Shown here piece after piece: positions 1 to 8,965 of a DNA stretch of 48,909 nucleotides. Location: positions 1-48,909 of the forward strand of contig JAUMUD010000007.1 of NCBI GenBank assembly GCA_030530875.1, in the 5' to 3' direction. Origin of the DNA: Corynebacterium sp. Lineage in GTDB: Bacteria; Actinomycetota; Actinomycetes; Mycobacteriales; Mycobacteriaceae. Each line of letters begins with the position of its first letter. Within the stretch, counting starts at the first letter, position 1. The notes under the pieces are model-generated. The model did not search any database, had not been told where the DNA came from, and saw only the letters and a list, made by a program, of their open reading frames with translations. The position numbers and the translations under genes were made by a program.

Positions 1-791
1 AGGTGGAAGAACCAACAACGGTGGTTCCTAAGGTCGAGACTCCAAAGCTTCCTCCTGTGCAGGCTCAGGTGCCACCGCGCCGTGTGCCTCCTAGTGCGCA
101 GCGTGCTCCTAAGACGGACACTTTCCCGGCCCAGCAGCCAAAGCCAGTACAAACCCCACCAGTACAGACTGCACCAAGTGGTGGCAATGGCCAGTTCCCT
201 CCTGGTCAGAATCCTGCAATGATGCCCGGCATGGTGCCACAGCGTAAGTCCAATGGCCCACTGATTGCCATCATCATTGCTGTTGCTGCCATTGTGATTG
301 TGGCTATTGTCGTGGTTGCCTTCCTCTTCTGGAAGGGCGTGTTGGCCCTGGGTAGTGATAGCTCCAGCGGTACGGAGACGGTGGTTGTCACCTCGACTTC
401 ACAGAGTGCTTCAACAAGCTCGAGCACGAGCACCACGAGGAGCACCTCGCCATCCACCACAGTCAGCACGGGTGAACAGCCAGCCAACACTATCGCTGGT
501 TTTACCGGTAAGTACACTTCCTGCAATGGCGCTGATAATGCTGTCTTCCTTGGTTACTCGCGTGACCACGGCACTGTCGTTGTGTGTAGGAATTCCACTG
601 ACTCGCTCTACTACAAGTCTGACTGGGATGGTGGTACGCTCACCAGCCAGTCGGTATCGCGTAGCGGCAGCACCTTCTACGTCAACAGCTCTCCGTACAC
701 CATCATTCTGGACAATAACCAGCTGCGTGTTCAGCAGAACTCTGACACCCTTGCCCAGGCTAATTGGACTTGGTATTCTAACCGCTCCTAA
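1..791 (+). CDS. C-terminal part of a single-pass surface protein with a proline-rich cytoplasmic region (partial at the left edge)
   Basis: The frame is open to the left edge, so the gene very probably starts upstream; the GTG at 3 lies inside a proline-rich stretch and has no visible ribosome binding site. The visible 262 residues are a Pro/Gln-rich segment (about 1-85), one strongly hydrophobic helix (about 87-112, rich in Ile/Val/Ala), a Ser/Thr-rich linker (about 120-160), and a compact C-terminal domain of about 100 residues with two cysteines that could form a disulfide once exported. This order implies N-in/C-out topology. Corynebacterial proteins of this build (cytoplasmic Pro-rich part, helix, Ser/Thr linker, outer domain) are common and mostly uncharacterised. 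I do not recognise the family of the outer domain and give no function. Confidence 0.75.
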   Translation, partial: VEEPTTVVPKVETPKLPPVQAQVPPRRVPPSAQRAPKTDTFPAQQPKPVQTPPVQTAPSGGNGQFPPGQNPAMMPGMVPQRKSNGPLIAIIIAVAAIVIVAIVVVAFLFWKGVLALGSDSSSGTETVVVTSTSQSASTSSSTSTTRSTSPSTTVSTGEQPANTIAGFTGKYTSCNGADNAVFLGYSRDHGTVVVCRNSTDSLYYKSDWDGGTLTSQSVSRSGSTFYVNSSPYTIILDNNQLRVQQNSDTLAQANWTWYSNRS

Positions 792-854
792 AAAGTTTTC
801 ATAACTTAGTGAAAAGGTCTTCCATTTGGGCTTCGGTTGTGACAAAATGACTCT

Positions 855-1295
855 ATGGAAGCATATAGAGAAAATCTCAGCCGAAAGCCTCGTCCGCCGA
901 ATGAGGAGACCTTAAAGCGGCGTGCGCATAGAGCGTATAACCGCAACCTGCGTCACTACCGAAATCCGACTCGACACGACCGGTCCCGAGTTATTTGGGA
1001 ACTGCGCTCGGAGCACGGATTTGATCATCTGCTCTCAGCAGCGGGAATTTCACGCAGTACCTACTACTACAACCTCAAAAATGTGCCAGACACAGAGCTT
1101 GAGAATGAGCTGATAGAGCTCATCTATGACAAATATCTGGCCAGTAAAAAGAGGTGGGGTTCTGCCAGAATTATGGAATACCTTGCTGAGCAGGGATTTG
1201 AGGTGGGAGAACATGTAGTCCGCAAATTGATGAAGCAGCTGGGAATCGAGGGGAAGGTCGGCCGCACACCTCAATCAGAGCAGGACTACATATAA
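855..1295 (+). CDS. Truncated IS3-family transposase OrfB-like protein (N-terminal HTH_21 part only)
   Basis: The 146-residue frame has the N-terminal region of IS3/IS150-type OrfB: a basic arm (about 1-55), then the segment that starts VIWELRSEHGFDHLL and runs into ISRSTYYYNLK, and then a second helical domain with GSARIMEYLAEQG and VVRKLMKQLGI, as in the HTH_21 region. The reading stops after about 146 residues, so the whole DDE integrase core (normally another ~150 residues or more) is missing. No OrfA precedes it and I see no terminal inverted repeats. It is best read as an IS remnant whose reading frame is still open. A domesticated DNA-binding protein is possible but unsupported. The upstream gap 792-854 holds no clear promoter. 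Confidence 0.6.
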   Translation: MEAYRENLSRKPRPPNEETLKRRAHRAYNRNLRHYRNPTRHDRSRVIWELRSEHGFDHLLSAAGISRSTYYYNLKNVPDTELENELIELIYDKYLASKKRWGSARIMEYLAEQGFEVGEHVVRKLMKQLGIEGKVGRTPQSEQDYI

Positions 1296-1324
1296 AAAAT
1301 GGGCATGGGATAAAACCCATGCCC
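1292..1324 (-). terminator. Rho-independent terminator for the 1344-2174 gene
   Basis: A 9-bp perfect stem pairs 1301-1309 (GGGCATGGG) with 1316-1324 (CCCATGCCC) around a 6-nt loop. Read on the minus strand, the stem is followed by a T-rich run (1292-1300), so it terminates the gene ending at 1344. On the plus strand only three T's follow, so it may also weakly stop the transposase remnant. Confidence 0.75.
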
Positions 1325-1343
1325 TTTGGCTTATGCAGGAATT

Positions 1344-2174
1344 TTAGAATTCCTTACCGAGGAAGCTATAACGCACCTTGCCACGGTTCTTGTTGAACTC
1401 CCAGGTACCTGGGAAGTAAAGACCGATAAGAACAGCAATAGGGCCGATGAGGCTAATGGCACCCCACCAGGCGCTGTTGAACTTTGCAAGCTCGGCGAGC
1501 TGCTTCAAAACGGTGCTCGAAGGATCCTTGATGTGCAAAGCGTACTGAACGTCGTGAAGGAAGAACAGTGAGATGACAGTGAAGATAATGAATGCAACCC
1601 ATAGAATGGTGAAGAATTCACGAACATACACAAACTTGCTGAAGGTGAAACCACACAGGGAGCTGAAGAGCACCACAAATCGAAGGAAAAATACTGTGGC
1701 AATGACGGCGCCGATCAAACCAGGATGGACCCAGTGAGCAACAGTGATGTCCTTTTCACTATCTGAAACGCTATACAAGAAGAAATTAACCAGTGCAGAG
1801 GCGATAGCCCAGGACTTGGTTGCCAGGATGAGAACCACAATGCTGACAATCAGGTCCACGAGGAAGCACAGTGCGGTACCAATCAGCGGCGTAGGCAGCT
1901 TTGGTCGCTGGCCGAGCTTACCGGTGGCAGCGAGAGCGCGGATCTGGTTGAAGTCAAAGTCGCCGAAGGTCTCGTCACCGAGCATGCGGTCATAGCCAGC
2001 ACGGAGCTCATCATTGGAGAAAATCTGGACTGCCAGGCTCACCTGATCCCACTGGTCAGTATCGCTTGGGTCGAGGCTGGCAAGCCAGCTGCGCAGGTAG
2101 GTAGCAATTTCTTGGGAGCTCTGGGAGCGATCGAGCTGCATCAGCTCATAGAGGTCATAGGTTGATCGTGACAC
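1344..2174 (-). CDS. Membrane protein with a J-domain-like N-terminus, function unknown
   Basis: 276 residues. The start is GTG at 2174, preceded by GAAAGG seven bases upstream on the minus strand; a nearby ATG is in another frame. Residues about 5-65 have the J-domain pattern of hydrophobic and charged residues (YDLYELMQLDRSQSSQEI near the start, RAGYDRML near the end) but not the HPD tripeptide that J-proteins need to stimulate DnaK. Four or so hydrophobic segments follow, near residues 94-118, 150-172, 185-207 and 238-257, so the N-terminus is probably cytoplasmic. It stands alone between two terminators. The J-like reading is based on pattern only; the role is unknown. Confidence 0.7.
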   Translation of the reverse strand: MSRSTYDLYELMQLDRSQSSQEIATYLRSWLASLDPSDTDQWDQVSLAVQIFSNDELRAGYDRMLGDETFGDFDFNQIRALAATGKLGQRPKLPTPLIGTALCFLVDLIVSIVVLILATKSWAIASALVNFFLYSVSDSEKDITVAHWVHPGLIGAVIATVFFLRFVVLFSSLCGFTFSKFVYVREFFTILWVAFIIFTVISLFFLHDVQYALHIKDPSSTVLKQLAELAKFNSAWWGAISLIGPIAVLIGLYFPGTWEFNKNRGKVRYSFLGKEF

Positions 2175-2230
2175 TCATCAGCCTTTCAGTAGTTATGAAA
2201 AATATTATGAAGACTGATAAATAATAACAG

Positions 2231-2271
2231 AAAGTCGCAGCCCTGTCAGCAAAAAGCAGGTCTGCGACTTT
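2231..2271 (-). terminator. Stem-loop after the usp-uvrB-coaE group
   Basis: A perfect 10-bp stem pairs 2231-2240 (AAAGTCGCAG) with 2262-2271 (CTGCGACTTT). The 21-nt loop contains an inner 4-bp stem, CCTG at 2242-2245 with CAGG at 2257-2260. It lies just after the stop of the universal stress gene at 2297. The stem itself ends in AAA/TTT, so it can serve as a terminator for the minus-strand group, with only a weak T-run beyond it. Confidence 0.6.
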
Positions 2272-2296
2272 CGTTGTGATTGTCAATGCAGTTGTT

Positions 2297-2731
2297 TTAG
2301 GAGTCGACGCTGTGAACAATCATGACGTCCACGCGGGACTTGCGGGCGACCTCGGTTGGGACATCGCCAAGAAGGCGACCGGTAAGGGAGTTAATGCCAC
2401 GGTTACCCACGACGAGCAAATCGGCATCGGATTCCTTCACAATCTCCATCAGTGCATGCACTGGAGTGCCTGGGCGAACCATGGTGGAAATATCGCTCAC
2501 ACCGAGGGACTTAGCAAGCTCCACGGCCTTGGTGAGATTCTCCTCGGCATGCTCTGGGCCAATAACGGAGACGGAATCGCGACGGAGCGTATTTTGGGCA
2601 GCTTCGCGAGATTCATAGTATGCACTACCAATAACAAGCTTGGAGCCGAGAGCGGCAGCCAAGGTGGCAGCACGTTCAACGGCAAGGGCGGAAGACTTAG
2701 AACCGTCAGTACCAACTACGATTGTTTTCAT
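2297..2731 (-). CDS. Universal stress protein (UspA family)
   Basis: 144 residues, the usual length for a single-domain Usp. It starts with the family's first strand and loop (KTIVVGTDGSKSSALAVERA). Near the C-terminus it carries the nucleotide loop in the form G-x2-G-x9-G (GNRGINSLTGRLLG), where the following residue is Asp rather than the Ser/Thr usual in ATP-binding members; ATP binding is therefore uncertain. Usp proteins are cytoplasmic and help cells survive starvation or oxidative stress, mostly by poorly defined means. Its start lies 6 bases after the uvrB stop, so it is probably read from the same transcript. Confidence 0.88.
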   Translation of the reverse strand: MKTIVVGTDGSKSSALAVERAATLAAALGSKLVIGSAYYESREAAQNTLRRDSVSVIGPEHAEENLTKAVELAKSLGVSDISTMVRPGTPVHALMEIVKESDADLLVVGNRGINSLTGRLLGDVPTEVARKSRVDVMIVHSVDS

Positions 2732-2737
2732 AATTCT

Positions 2738-4741
2738 TTACCTTATCACTCCTGCGTCTTTCATATCGCGTAGCTCTTTCTTGAGCTCCATGATTTCATC
2801 ACGAAGACGCGCTGCCAATTCAAAGTTAAGGTCAACGGCCGCGCTGCGCATTTGCTCAGTGAGTTCGTCGATACGCTCTTGGGTTGGGGCGCCACGGTCC
2901 TTGGAGCGAGGCTTTTCGGCCTGCTCTTCGGCGTGGAACTGCTCCACTTCTTCAAGGATATCGACAATCTTCTTACGCAATGGCTGTGGGTCGATCCCAT
3001 GCTTCTTATTATATTCTAATTGGATCTCACGGCGGCGCTCGGTTTCATCGATGGCCTCCTGCATGGATGGGGTGATGGAATCCGCATACATGTAGACCTC
3101 ACCGGAGACATTTCGGGCTGCGCGACCAATGGTCTGGATGAGGGACTTGGTGGAGCGCAAGAAGCCCTGCTTATCGGCATCAAGGATGGCCACCAGGGAA
3201 ACCTCTGGAAGGTCGAGGCCCTCACGCAGCAGGTTAATACCCACCAGCACATCATATTCACCCAGGCGCAGTTGGCGCAGCAACTCCACACGCTGGAGGG
3301 TATCCACATCAGAGTGCAGGTAGCGCACGCGGATACCGTGCTCAAGCATATAGTCGGTCAGATCCTCGGCCATCTTCTTGGTGAGTGTCGTAACAAGGAT
3401 GCGCTCATTGCGCTCCACACGCTCCTCAATAGCAGAGATGAGGTCATCGATCTGTCCCTTGGTTGGACGCACACTGACCTTCGGATCTACCAGACCGGTT
3501 GGGCGAATGACCTGTTCGACCACATCGCCATGGCAGTGCTGAAGCTCATAATCACCAGGGGTGGCCGACATATAAATAATCTGGCCACGGCGCTGCTCGA
3601 ATTCATCAAAGGTCAGTGGTCGGTTATCCAGGGCACTAGGCAGGCGGAAACCAAAGTCGACAAGGTTGCGCTTACGGGAAGCATCACCCTCATACATGCC
3701 ACCAATCTGTGGGACGGTGACGTGGGACTCGTCGATAATGGTGAGGAAGCCCTCGGGGAAATAGTCGAGCAGGGTTGCCGGGGCTTCACCGGGCGCGCGG
3801 CCATCAATATGGCGAGAGTAGTTCTCAATGCCAGAGCAGAATCCAAGCTGCTGGATCATTTCAATATCCTGCTCGGTGCGCATGCGAAGACGCTGCGCTT
3901 CGAGGAGCTTTCCTTGATTCTCGAACTCTTGGAGGCGAGCTGCGAGCTCCTCCTTAATATCCTCCACGGCTTTTTTCATTCGCTCGGGGCTGGCCACATA
4001 GTGGGTGGCTGGGAAGATTCGAATGGAGTCCTGGGTATTGACAATATCGCCAGTCAGCGGGTTGATATAGTGCAGGGCATCAATCTCATCGCCGAAGAAT
4101 TCCACACGAACAGCGAGCTCTTCATAGGCGGGAATAATGTCAACCGTATCGCCCTTAACGCGGAAAGTACCACGCTCGAGGGCCACATCATTGCGGCTAT
4201 ATTGAATATCGACCAAGAAGCGCAAGAAGGCATTGCGGTCAATCTCCACCCCGGTTTCGAGCATAATGGAGCGGTCGAGGTAATTCTGTGGGGTACCCAG
4301 ACCATAAATACAGGACACGGAGGCAACCACAACCACATCCTCGCGGGTGAGCAGTGCGGAAGTAGCCGAGTGGCGCAGGCGCTCCACATCCTCATTAATG
4401 GAGGAGTCCTTCTCAATAAAGGTATCGGTCTGAGCGATATAAGCTTCCGGCTGGTAGTAGTCGTAGTAGGAGACGAAGTATTCCACCGCATTATTGGGCA
4501 GAAGCTGGCGAAGCTCATTGGCAAGCTGGGCGGCCAGGGTCTTATTTGGGGCCAGAACCAAGGTTGGGCGCTGGACTTTCTCAATCAACCAGGCAGCAGT
4601 TGCGGACTTACCGGTACCGGTGGCACCCATCAAAACAATATCGCGGTCGCCACGCTCCACACGCTTGGCGAGCTCCGCAATGGCCTTAGGCTGGTCACCG
4701 GCAGGCTGATATTCACTGATTACTTTAAAGCGCTCGGACAT
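2738..4741 (-). CDS. uvrB: Excinuclease ABC subunit UvrB
   Basis: 667 residues, typical length. UvrB is the damage-verification helicase of nucleotide excision repair: UvrA2 loads it on DNA, it probes the lesion, and UvrC then cuts. Visible hallmarks are the Walker A loop GATGTGKS (39-46), the damage-probing beta-hairpin region around [10 protein letters not shown], the DESH Walker B-type box, the helicase motif region [13 protein letters not shown], the QTIGRAARN motif VI, and a C-terminal UVR domain (about 628-660, [20 protein letters not shown]) that contacts UvrC. The ATG at 4741 lies inside the 3' end of coaE (17-bp overlap), so the two genes are translationally coupled. Confidence 0.97.
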   Translation of the reverse strand: MSERFKVISEYQPAGDQPKAIAELAKRVERGDRDIVLMGATGTGKSATAAWLIEKVQRPTLVLAPNKTLAAQLANELRQLLPNNAVEYFVSYYDYYQPEAYIAQTDTFIEKDSSINEDVERLRHSATSALLTREDVVVVASVSCIYGLGTPQNYLDRSIMLETGVEIDRNAFLRFLVDIQYSRNDVALERGTFRVKGDTVDIIPAYEELAVRVEFFGDEIDALHYINPLTGDIVNTQDSIRIFPATHYVASPERMKKAVEDIKEELAARLQEFENQGKLLEAQRLRMRTEQDIEMIQQLGFCSGIENYSRHIDGRAPGEAPATLLDYFPEGFLTIIDESHVTVPQIGGMYEGDASRKRNLVDFGFRLPSALDNRPLTFDEFEQRRGQIIYMSATPGDYELQHCHGDVVEQVIRPTGLVDPKVSVRPTKGQIDDLISAIEERVERNERILVTTLTKKMAEDLTDYMLEHGIRVRYLHSDVDTLQRVELLRQLRLGEYDVLVGINLLREGLDLPEVSLVAILDADKQGFLRSTKSLIQTIGRAARNVSGEVYMYADSITPSMQEAIDETERRREIQLEYNKKHGIDPQPLRKKIVDILEEVEQFHAEEQAEKPRSKDRGAPTQERIDELTEQMRSAAVDLNFELAARLRDEIMELKKELRDMKDAGVIR

Positions 4742-5333
4742 TATGTAGTACTACCGCGACATGGGCGCGGAGATCCTCCAGATCACCATTATTGTCAATA
4801 ATAAAATCGGCTATGCTATTGCGCTGCTCCTCTGTTGCCTGGGCGGCAATACGACGACGGGCATCCTCCTGATTCATGTGGCGGTAGTCCACAAGACGGG
4901 TAATGCGGGTCTCAGGGTGCGCAGTGACCACAAAGATATAGTCGAATTTATAGAGCGGGTCATCTTTGAGGCCATTCTCATACAACAAGGGAATATCAAA
5001 GACTATTCCCTCATAGGGGCCAGCCTCCGCCTCGGCGATCTTCTGCTCCATGGCCTCCCGGATACGCGGATGAGTAACCTCATTGAGGAAATGGAGGGAA
5101 TTTTCATCGGTGAAGACAATATGGGCAAGGGCCTGGCGGTCAAGCCGGCCTCCTTCTTTGAGGATGACCTCGCCGAATTCATCTACGAGGTCTTGGAGTG
5201 CCGGTTGACCTGGCTCCACAATCTGGCGGGCAACCTTATCGGCGTCGACAATATAAAAGCCCTGTTCTTCAAGGAGTTCGGATACACGGGATTTGCCGCT
5301 GCCGATGCCTCCTGTTAATCCGATGCGCAACAT
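4725..5333 (-). CDS. coaE: Dephospho-CoA kinase
   Basis: 202 residues. CoaE phosphorylates the 3'-hydroxyl of the ribose in dephospho-CoA with ATP, the last step of coenzyme A synthesis, in the cytosol. It starts [15 protein letters not shown] with the P-loop GGIGSGKS at 8-15, followed by [15 protein letters not shown], which binds the acceptor substrate, and by [10 protein letters not shown] and [11 protein letters not shown], all typical of the family. Length is normal for the single-domain form; the longer mycobacterial version with a C-terminal GrpB-like extension is not present. It overlaps uvrB, as in other corynebacteria, and is separated from cysZ by only 20 bases. Confidence 0.96.
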   Translation of the reverse strand: MLRIGLTGGIGSGKSRVSELLEEQGFYIVDADKVARQIVEPGQPALQDLVDEFGEVILKEGGRLDRQALAHIVFTDENSLHFLNEVTHPRIREAMEQKIAEAEAGPYEGIVFDIPLLYENGLKDDPLYKFDYIFVVTAHPETRITRLVDYRHMNQEDARRRIAAQATEEQRNSIADFIIDNNGDLEDLRAHVAVVLHNVRAL

Positions 5334-5353
5334 ACCTCTACTTTACGCCTACT

Positions 5354-6247
5354 CTAGGCCGAAGTTAAGACTGGCTCCGGGGCCAGTGCCTTGCGGGCGC
5401 GCGCATAAGCACGCAGCGAGAGCAGCACACCAATAATGGCCACAGACCACTGGATGGAGTGGATGGCTTCGGTGGGAACATTAATCAGGCTCAACACCTT
5501 GGAAATATTAAGCGTAATGAGAATGGTGCCCACCAACCCGCCAAGGCTGCGGGAATTGAAGTGGGCCACGCACCACGCAGCAATAGGTGCGGTGATGGCA
5601 CCACCAATGAGCAGCGCAATAACAAGCAAGAAGTGGGCGGCCAGATCGTGCCACAGGCCAATAACAAAGCCAATAGTGGCAGCCAGGGTGACGAGGAACT
5701 CAGCGGTATTCACGGTGCCGACCACCTTGCGCGGCTCGTGATCACCGAGGGCCATGAGACTGGAGGACGTAATAGGGCCCCAGCCACCGCCTCCGGTGGC
5801 GTCGATAAAGCCACCGAAAAGGCCGATACCAACCAGGGTCTTGGGGCGAAGACGACCGCTGAAGTGGTGCTGCACGCGGCCGAAGCTAAAGCGAACGAGC
5901 AGGTAGATGCCGATGCCCACAAGGATGGTGGCGGTAAAAGGCTTAGCAGCATTGGTAGAAATATGGGAGAGCAGCAGGGCTCCGATAAAGGCGCTGATTG
6001 CGCCGGGCACACCGAGCAACGCTGCGGCCTTCCAGTTCACATTGCCAAAGCGGGTGTGGCTGGCACCGGAGACGAGTGTGGTGCCGAGTTCGGCGGTGTG
6101 GACCACAGCGGAGGCAACGGCGGGGCTAAGTGCTGCTAGTGAAAGCAGCACAGTGGTGGAGGTGACACCGAAGCCCATGCCGAGGGTGCCGTCAATGAGT
6201 TGGGCGATGGCGCCGGCGATGGCTGTGTAGAGGTATACGGGTTTCAT
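5354..6247 (-). CDS. cysZ: TauE/SafE-family sulfate permease CysZ
   Basis: 297 residues with about eight hydrophobic segments in the two-part arrangement of the TauE/SafE (DUF81) family, including the N-terminal repeat with GTLGMGFGVTSTTVL and the second repeat with GGFIDATGGGGWGPITSSSL. This corynebacterial CysZ is unrelated to the E. coli protein of that name; in C. glutamicum it is the sulfate importer of the cys cluster. It sits in the inner membrane and supplies sulfate to CysDN. Its ATG overlaps the cysY stop by 4 bases (6244-6247), so it is the last gene of the cys operon. Confidence 0.9.
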   Translation of the reverse strand: MKPVYLYTAIAGAIAQLIDGTLGMGFGVTSTTVLLSLAALSPAVASAVVHTAELGTTLVSGASHTRFGNVNWKAAALLGVPGAISAFIGALLLSHISTNAAKPFTATILVGIGIYLLVRFSFGRVQHHFSGRLRPKTLVGIGLFGGFIDATGGGGWGPITSSSLMALGDHEPRKVVGTVNTAEFLVTLAATIGFVIGLWHDLAAHFLLVIALLIGGAITAPIAAWCVAHFNSRSLGGLVGTILITLNISKVLSLINVPTEAIHSIQWSVAIIGVLLSLRAYARARKALAPEPVLTSA

Positions 6248-6876
6248 TTGGAGTCCTTGGAGCTGTAGCGGTTGAGGATAATGTCGTGGAGGTCAAGGCC
6301 GAGTGGTTGGCTGACGGACGGACAGTTGTTGATTTTGTCCAGCAGTAGGCCATGGGTGCTAAAGAGCGGAATGATGTGCTCGGTCTTTTCCGGCATGACT
6401 CCCCTGCTGCTTGTGGCAAAGTGGACCCGAACCGGTTTGTTAAGAATGTGGGCGACGCGCTGGGCGAGATCCTTGACGGCCTCATTGGCGGCTTTGCGCG
6501 AAGAGCCAACGGCGTAGAGGATATAGCCCTGGGCATCAGGGGCGTCCTGGGTGGCGCGCTTGGCGATAAGGGCGGCCATGTCTTCGCCCGTGCCGAGAAT
6601 CTCGGTGAGGTGGACCTGTTCTGGGTAACGGTCGTGGACTGGGGCGAAGAGGGCCGGGATGTCCACCCTGGCATGGAATGCCTGGGTGAAGAGGAGCGGA
6701 ACAATGGTGACCTGCTGGCCTGCATCGAGCGCGTGGGTGAGGGGCTCGAGGTTGGGTTCGAGTAGGTCAAGGCACATATGGGAAACACCAAGGCTACGGG
6801 CACAGTTTTCGGTTAGTTCACTAATCAAGGGGGCCGCCTGGGGGTGGCGGGAGCCGTGTGCGAGGGTAACGAGCAT
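6244..6876 (-). CDS. cysY: CysY, CbiX/SirB-type sirohydrochlorin chelatase
   Basis: 210 residues. The N-terminus MLVTLAHGSRHPQA matches the CbiX/SirB class of chelatases, where the early His (here residue 7) helps bind the metal. A second similar half begins around residue 120 (YILYAVGSSRKAANEAV), giving the two-lobed chelatase fold. Inserting iron into sirohydrochlorin gives siroheme, the cofactor of sulfite reductase CysI encoded in the same operon; this fits the context. An alternative proposed role in late sulfur assimilation cannot be excluded. It lies 29 bases after cysN and overlaps cysZ. Confidence 0.87.
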   Translation of the reverse strand: MLVTLAHGSRHPQAAPLISELTENCARSLGVSHMCLDLLEPNLEPLTHALDAGQQVTIVPLLFTQAFHARVDIPALFAPVHDRYPEQVHLTEILGTGEDMAALIAKRATQDAPDAQGYILYAVGSSRKAANEAVKDLAQRVAHILNKPVRVHFATSSRGVMPEKTEHIIPLFSTHGLLLDKINNCPSVSQPLGLDLHDIILNRYSSKDSK

Positions 6877-6905
6877 GGTGTGTCCTTGTGTCTTTTGTGT
6901 AGGGA

Positions 6906-8069
6906 TTATGCGGTAATTCCAGCGGCTAGGGTATCCCCTGACGCGGGGTGGATGAGGAGGAAGGAGCCGACGGCGCCGCGGGCGGCATAAGGCTCGATAG
7001 GCAGTGGGTTGGCAAGCTGGATGCGGACCTGGTCGAGGCCATTGGTGGTGATTTCGCCATCAAGGATGCGGGCGCGCACGAGGCTCGTGCCGTAGCGGAA
7101 GTTGAGGATGCCGCTGGTGGTGTCCAGGGTGCGGTCGCTAAGACCAATGGCGGTGGCGGAAAGTTCGCGGGTGGACTCGGGTGGGGTGATAGCAATGAGA
7201 TCCCCGCGGGCAATGTCCACATGGGAGTCGATGACGAGTTCCACAGAGCTGCCAGCGCTGGCCTCATCCACAGGACCATCGGTGGTGCGGATTTCGGCAA
7301 TGTGGGCGGTCGAATGGGTGGAACCATTGGTGATGATGGTGACTTCATCGCCAACACGAATGGTGCCGGTGGCGATTTGGCCCGCATAGGAGCGGATGCC
7401 CTCGGTATCGCGCAGAACGTACTGGACTGGGAAGCGGAAAGCGTGGGCTTCCGGGGCGACCTCGATGGTGGAGAGAATATCGGCAATGGTTGGGCCGGTG
7501 TACCAGGCGGCGGCATCGCTTCGGGTGACAATATTGTCACCGGTGAGCGCAGAGACTGGCACGATGGTGGCGGTTGGCGCGATGGCTGCAATATCGGCGG
7601 CGACTGCATTGAAGCGCGCTTCATCCCAGTCAATGAGGTCCATCTTATTGGCGGCAATAATGATGTCCTTGATGCCCAAAAGCTGTGCCACGCTGATGTG
7701 CTTGCGGGTCTGGTCGGTCACGCCATTGCGAATATCCACCAGCACAATGGTGACCTGAGAGGTGGAGAGACCAGTCACCGTATTGCGGGTGTACTGGACA
7801 TGTCCAGGGGTATCAGCCAGGATGAAGGTGCGGCCGAAGGCACGGAAGTAGCGGTAGGCCACGTCGATGGTGATGCCCTGCTCACGCTCGGCGCGAAGGC
7901 CGTCGACAAGCAAGGAAAGATCGAGGGTGCCGGGGGCGGAGGCGCGCTTGGCGGCCTCAAGCTGATCAGCGGCGATGTTATTGGTGTCAAAGAGCAGGCG
8001 ACCGACGAAGGTGGATTTGCCGTCGTCGACAGAGCCTGCGGTGCAGATGCGGAGAGTATCGGTGCTCAT
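6906..8069 (-). CDS. cysN: Sulfate adenylyltransferase subunit 1 (GTPase) CysN
   Basis: 387 residues. CysN hydrolyses GTP to drive the CysD reaction sulfate + ATP to APS + pyrophosphate. The GTPase motifs are clear: G1 GSVDDGKS (12-19), the EREQGITIDVAYR switch region, G3 DTPGH, and G4 NKMD; EF-Tu-like beta-barrel domains follow (from about residue 215). It is shorter than enteric CysN and somewhat shorter than the ~430 residues I recall for C. glutamicum, but the C-terminal barrel looks complete. No CysC kinase domain is fused, which agrees with direct reduction of APS. Its ATG shares base 8069 with the cysD stop (TGATG junction). Confidence 0.96.
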   Translation of the reverse strand: MSTDTLRICTAGSVDDGKSTFVGRLLFDTNNIAADQLEAAKRASAPGTLDLSLLVDGLRAEREQGITIDVAYRYFRAFGRTFILADTPGHVQYTRNTVTGLSTSQVTIVLVDIRNGVTDQTRKHISVAQLLGIKDIIIAANKMDLIDWDEARFNAVAADIAAIAPTATIVPVSALTGDNIVTRSDAAAWYTGPTIADILSTIEVAPEAHAFRFPVQYVLRDTEGIRSYAGQIATGTIRVGDEVTIITNGSTHSTAHIAEIRTTDGPVDEASAGSSVELVIDSHVDIARGDLIAITPPESTRELSATAIGLSDRTLDTTSGILNFRYGTSLVRARILDGEITTNGLDQVRIQLANPLPIEPYAARGAVGSFLLIHPASGDTLAAGITA

Positions 8070-8956
8070 CAGAAATAGCCTTCCTTCTTGCGGTCTTCCA
8101 TTGCGGATTCGGAAATATTGTCATCGGCGCGGGTGGCGCCTCGTTCAGTGATGGTGGAGGCCTTGATTTCTTCGATGACCTCGCCCACGGTGATGGCGGT
8201 GGATTCCACAGCACCGGTGCAGGACATATCGCCCACGGTGCGGTAGCGCACGGACTTGAGTTCAGGTTCACCCTCGCCGGCAATCATCCACATGCCCTTG
8301 TGCTCGTAGACGGGGCGCTGGTGGGCGAAGTAGATGGAAGGAAGTTCAATATTGCGGGCCTGGATATATTCCCAGACATTGAGCTCGGTCCAGTTGGAGA
8401 TGGGGAATACGCGCACATTTTCGCCTGGGCCGTGGGCGGCATTGTAGAGGTTCCAGAGCTCAGGGCGCTGGCGGCGTGGGTCCCAGCCACCGAAGGCATC
8501 ACGGACGGAGAAAATACGCTCCTTGGCACGGGCGCGTTCTTCATCGCGGCGCGCACCGCCAAGTACGGCGTCATATTCTTGCTCGGCGATAGTGTCGACC
8601 AGTGGGACGGTCTGGAGGGGGTTGCGGGAGCCGTCGGGACGCTCCTGGAGGATACCGCGGTCAATCCAGTCTTGGACAAGGGCTACGCGCAGTTTTACGC
8701 CATCGCGCTCGACGAGGCGGTCGCGGAATTCGATGACCTCAGGGAAGTTGAAGCCGGTGTCGACGTGGAGCAGCTCGAAGGGGACTTTGCCGCCAAGGGC
8801 ACGCTTGGCGAGTTCGTAGACGAGCACCGAGTCCTTGCCGCCGGAAAAGAGGAGCGCGACTTTATCAGATTGGCCGGCGACTTCGCGGATAATGGCGATG
8901 GATTCATCCTCAAGGGCTTTGAGGTGGGTGGGGAGTGTAGTGAGTGTTGTGGTCAT
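8069..8956 (-). CDS. cysD: Sulfate adenylyltransferase subunit 2 CysD
   Basis: 295 residues, normal for the family. CysD is the catalytic adenylyltransferase subunit that makes APS from sulfate and ATP, in complex with CysN. Residues 38-43 form the PP-loop SGGKDS, and the C-terminus ends with the conserved RKKEGYF. Motifs GGARRDEERARAKER and FPISNWTELNVWEYI are also typical. It follows cysH by 9 bases and overlaps cysN by one, so the two subunits are translated together. Confidence 0.97.
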   Translation of the reverse strand: MTTTLTTLPTHLKALEDESIAIIREVAGQSDKVALLFSGGKDSVLVYELAKRALGGKVPFELLHVDTGFNFPEVIEFRDRLVERDGVKLRVALVQDWIDRGILQERPDGSRNPLQTVPLVDTIAEQEYDAVLGGARRDEERARAKERIFSVRDAFGGWDPRRQRPELWNLYNAAHGPGENVRVFPISNWTELNVWEYIQARNIELPSIYFAHQRPVYEHKGMWMIAGEGEPELKSVRYRTVGDMSCTGAVESTAITVGEVIEEIKASTITERGATRADDNISESAMEDRKKEGYF

Positions 8957-8965
8957 GATTGTCCT

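Noticed and set aside
3020-4801. A 593-codon plus-strand frame over uvrB and coaE
   Set aside because: Antisense shadow of uvrB, which is conserved along its whole length.
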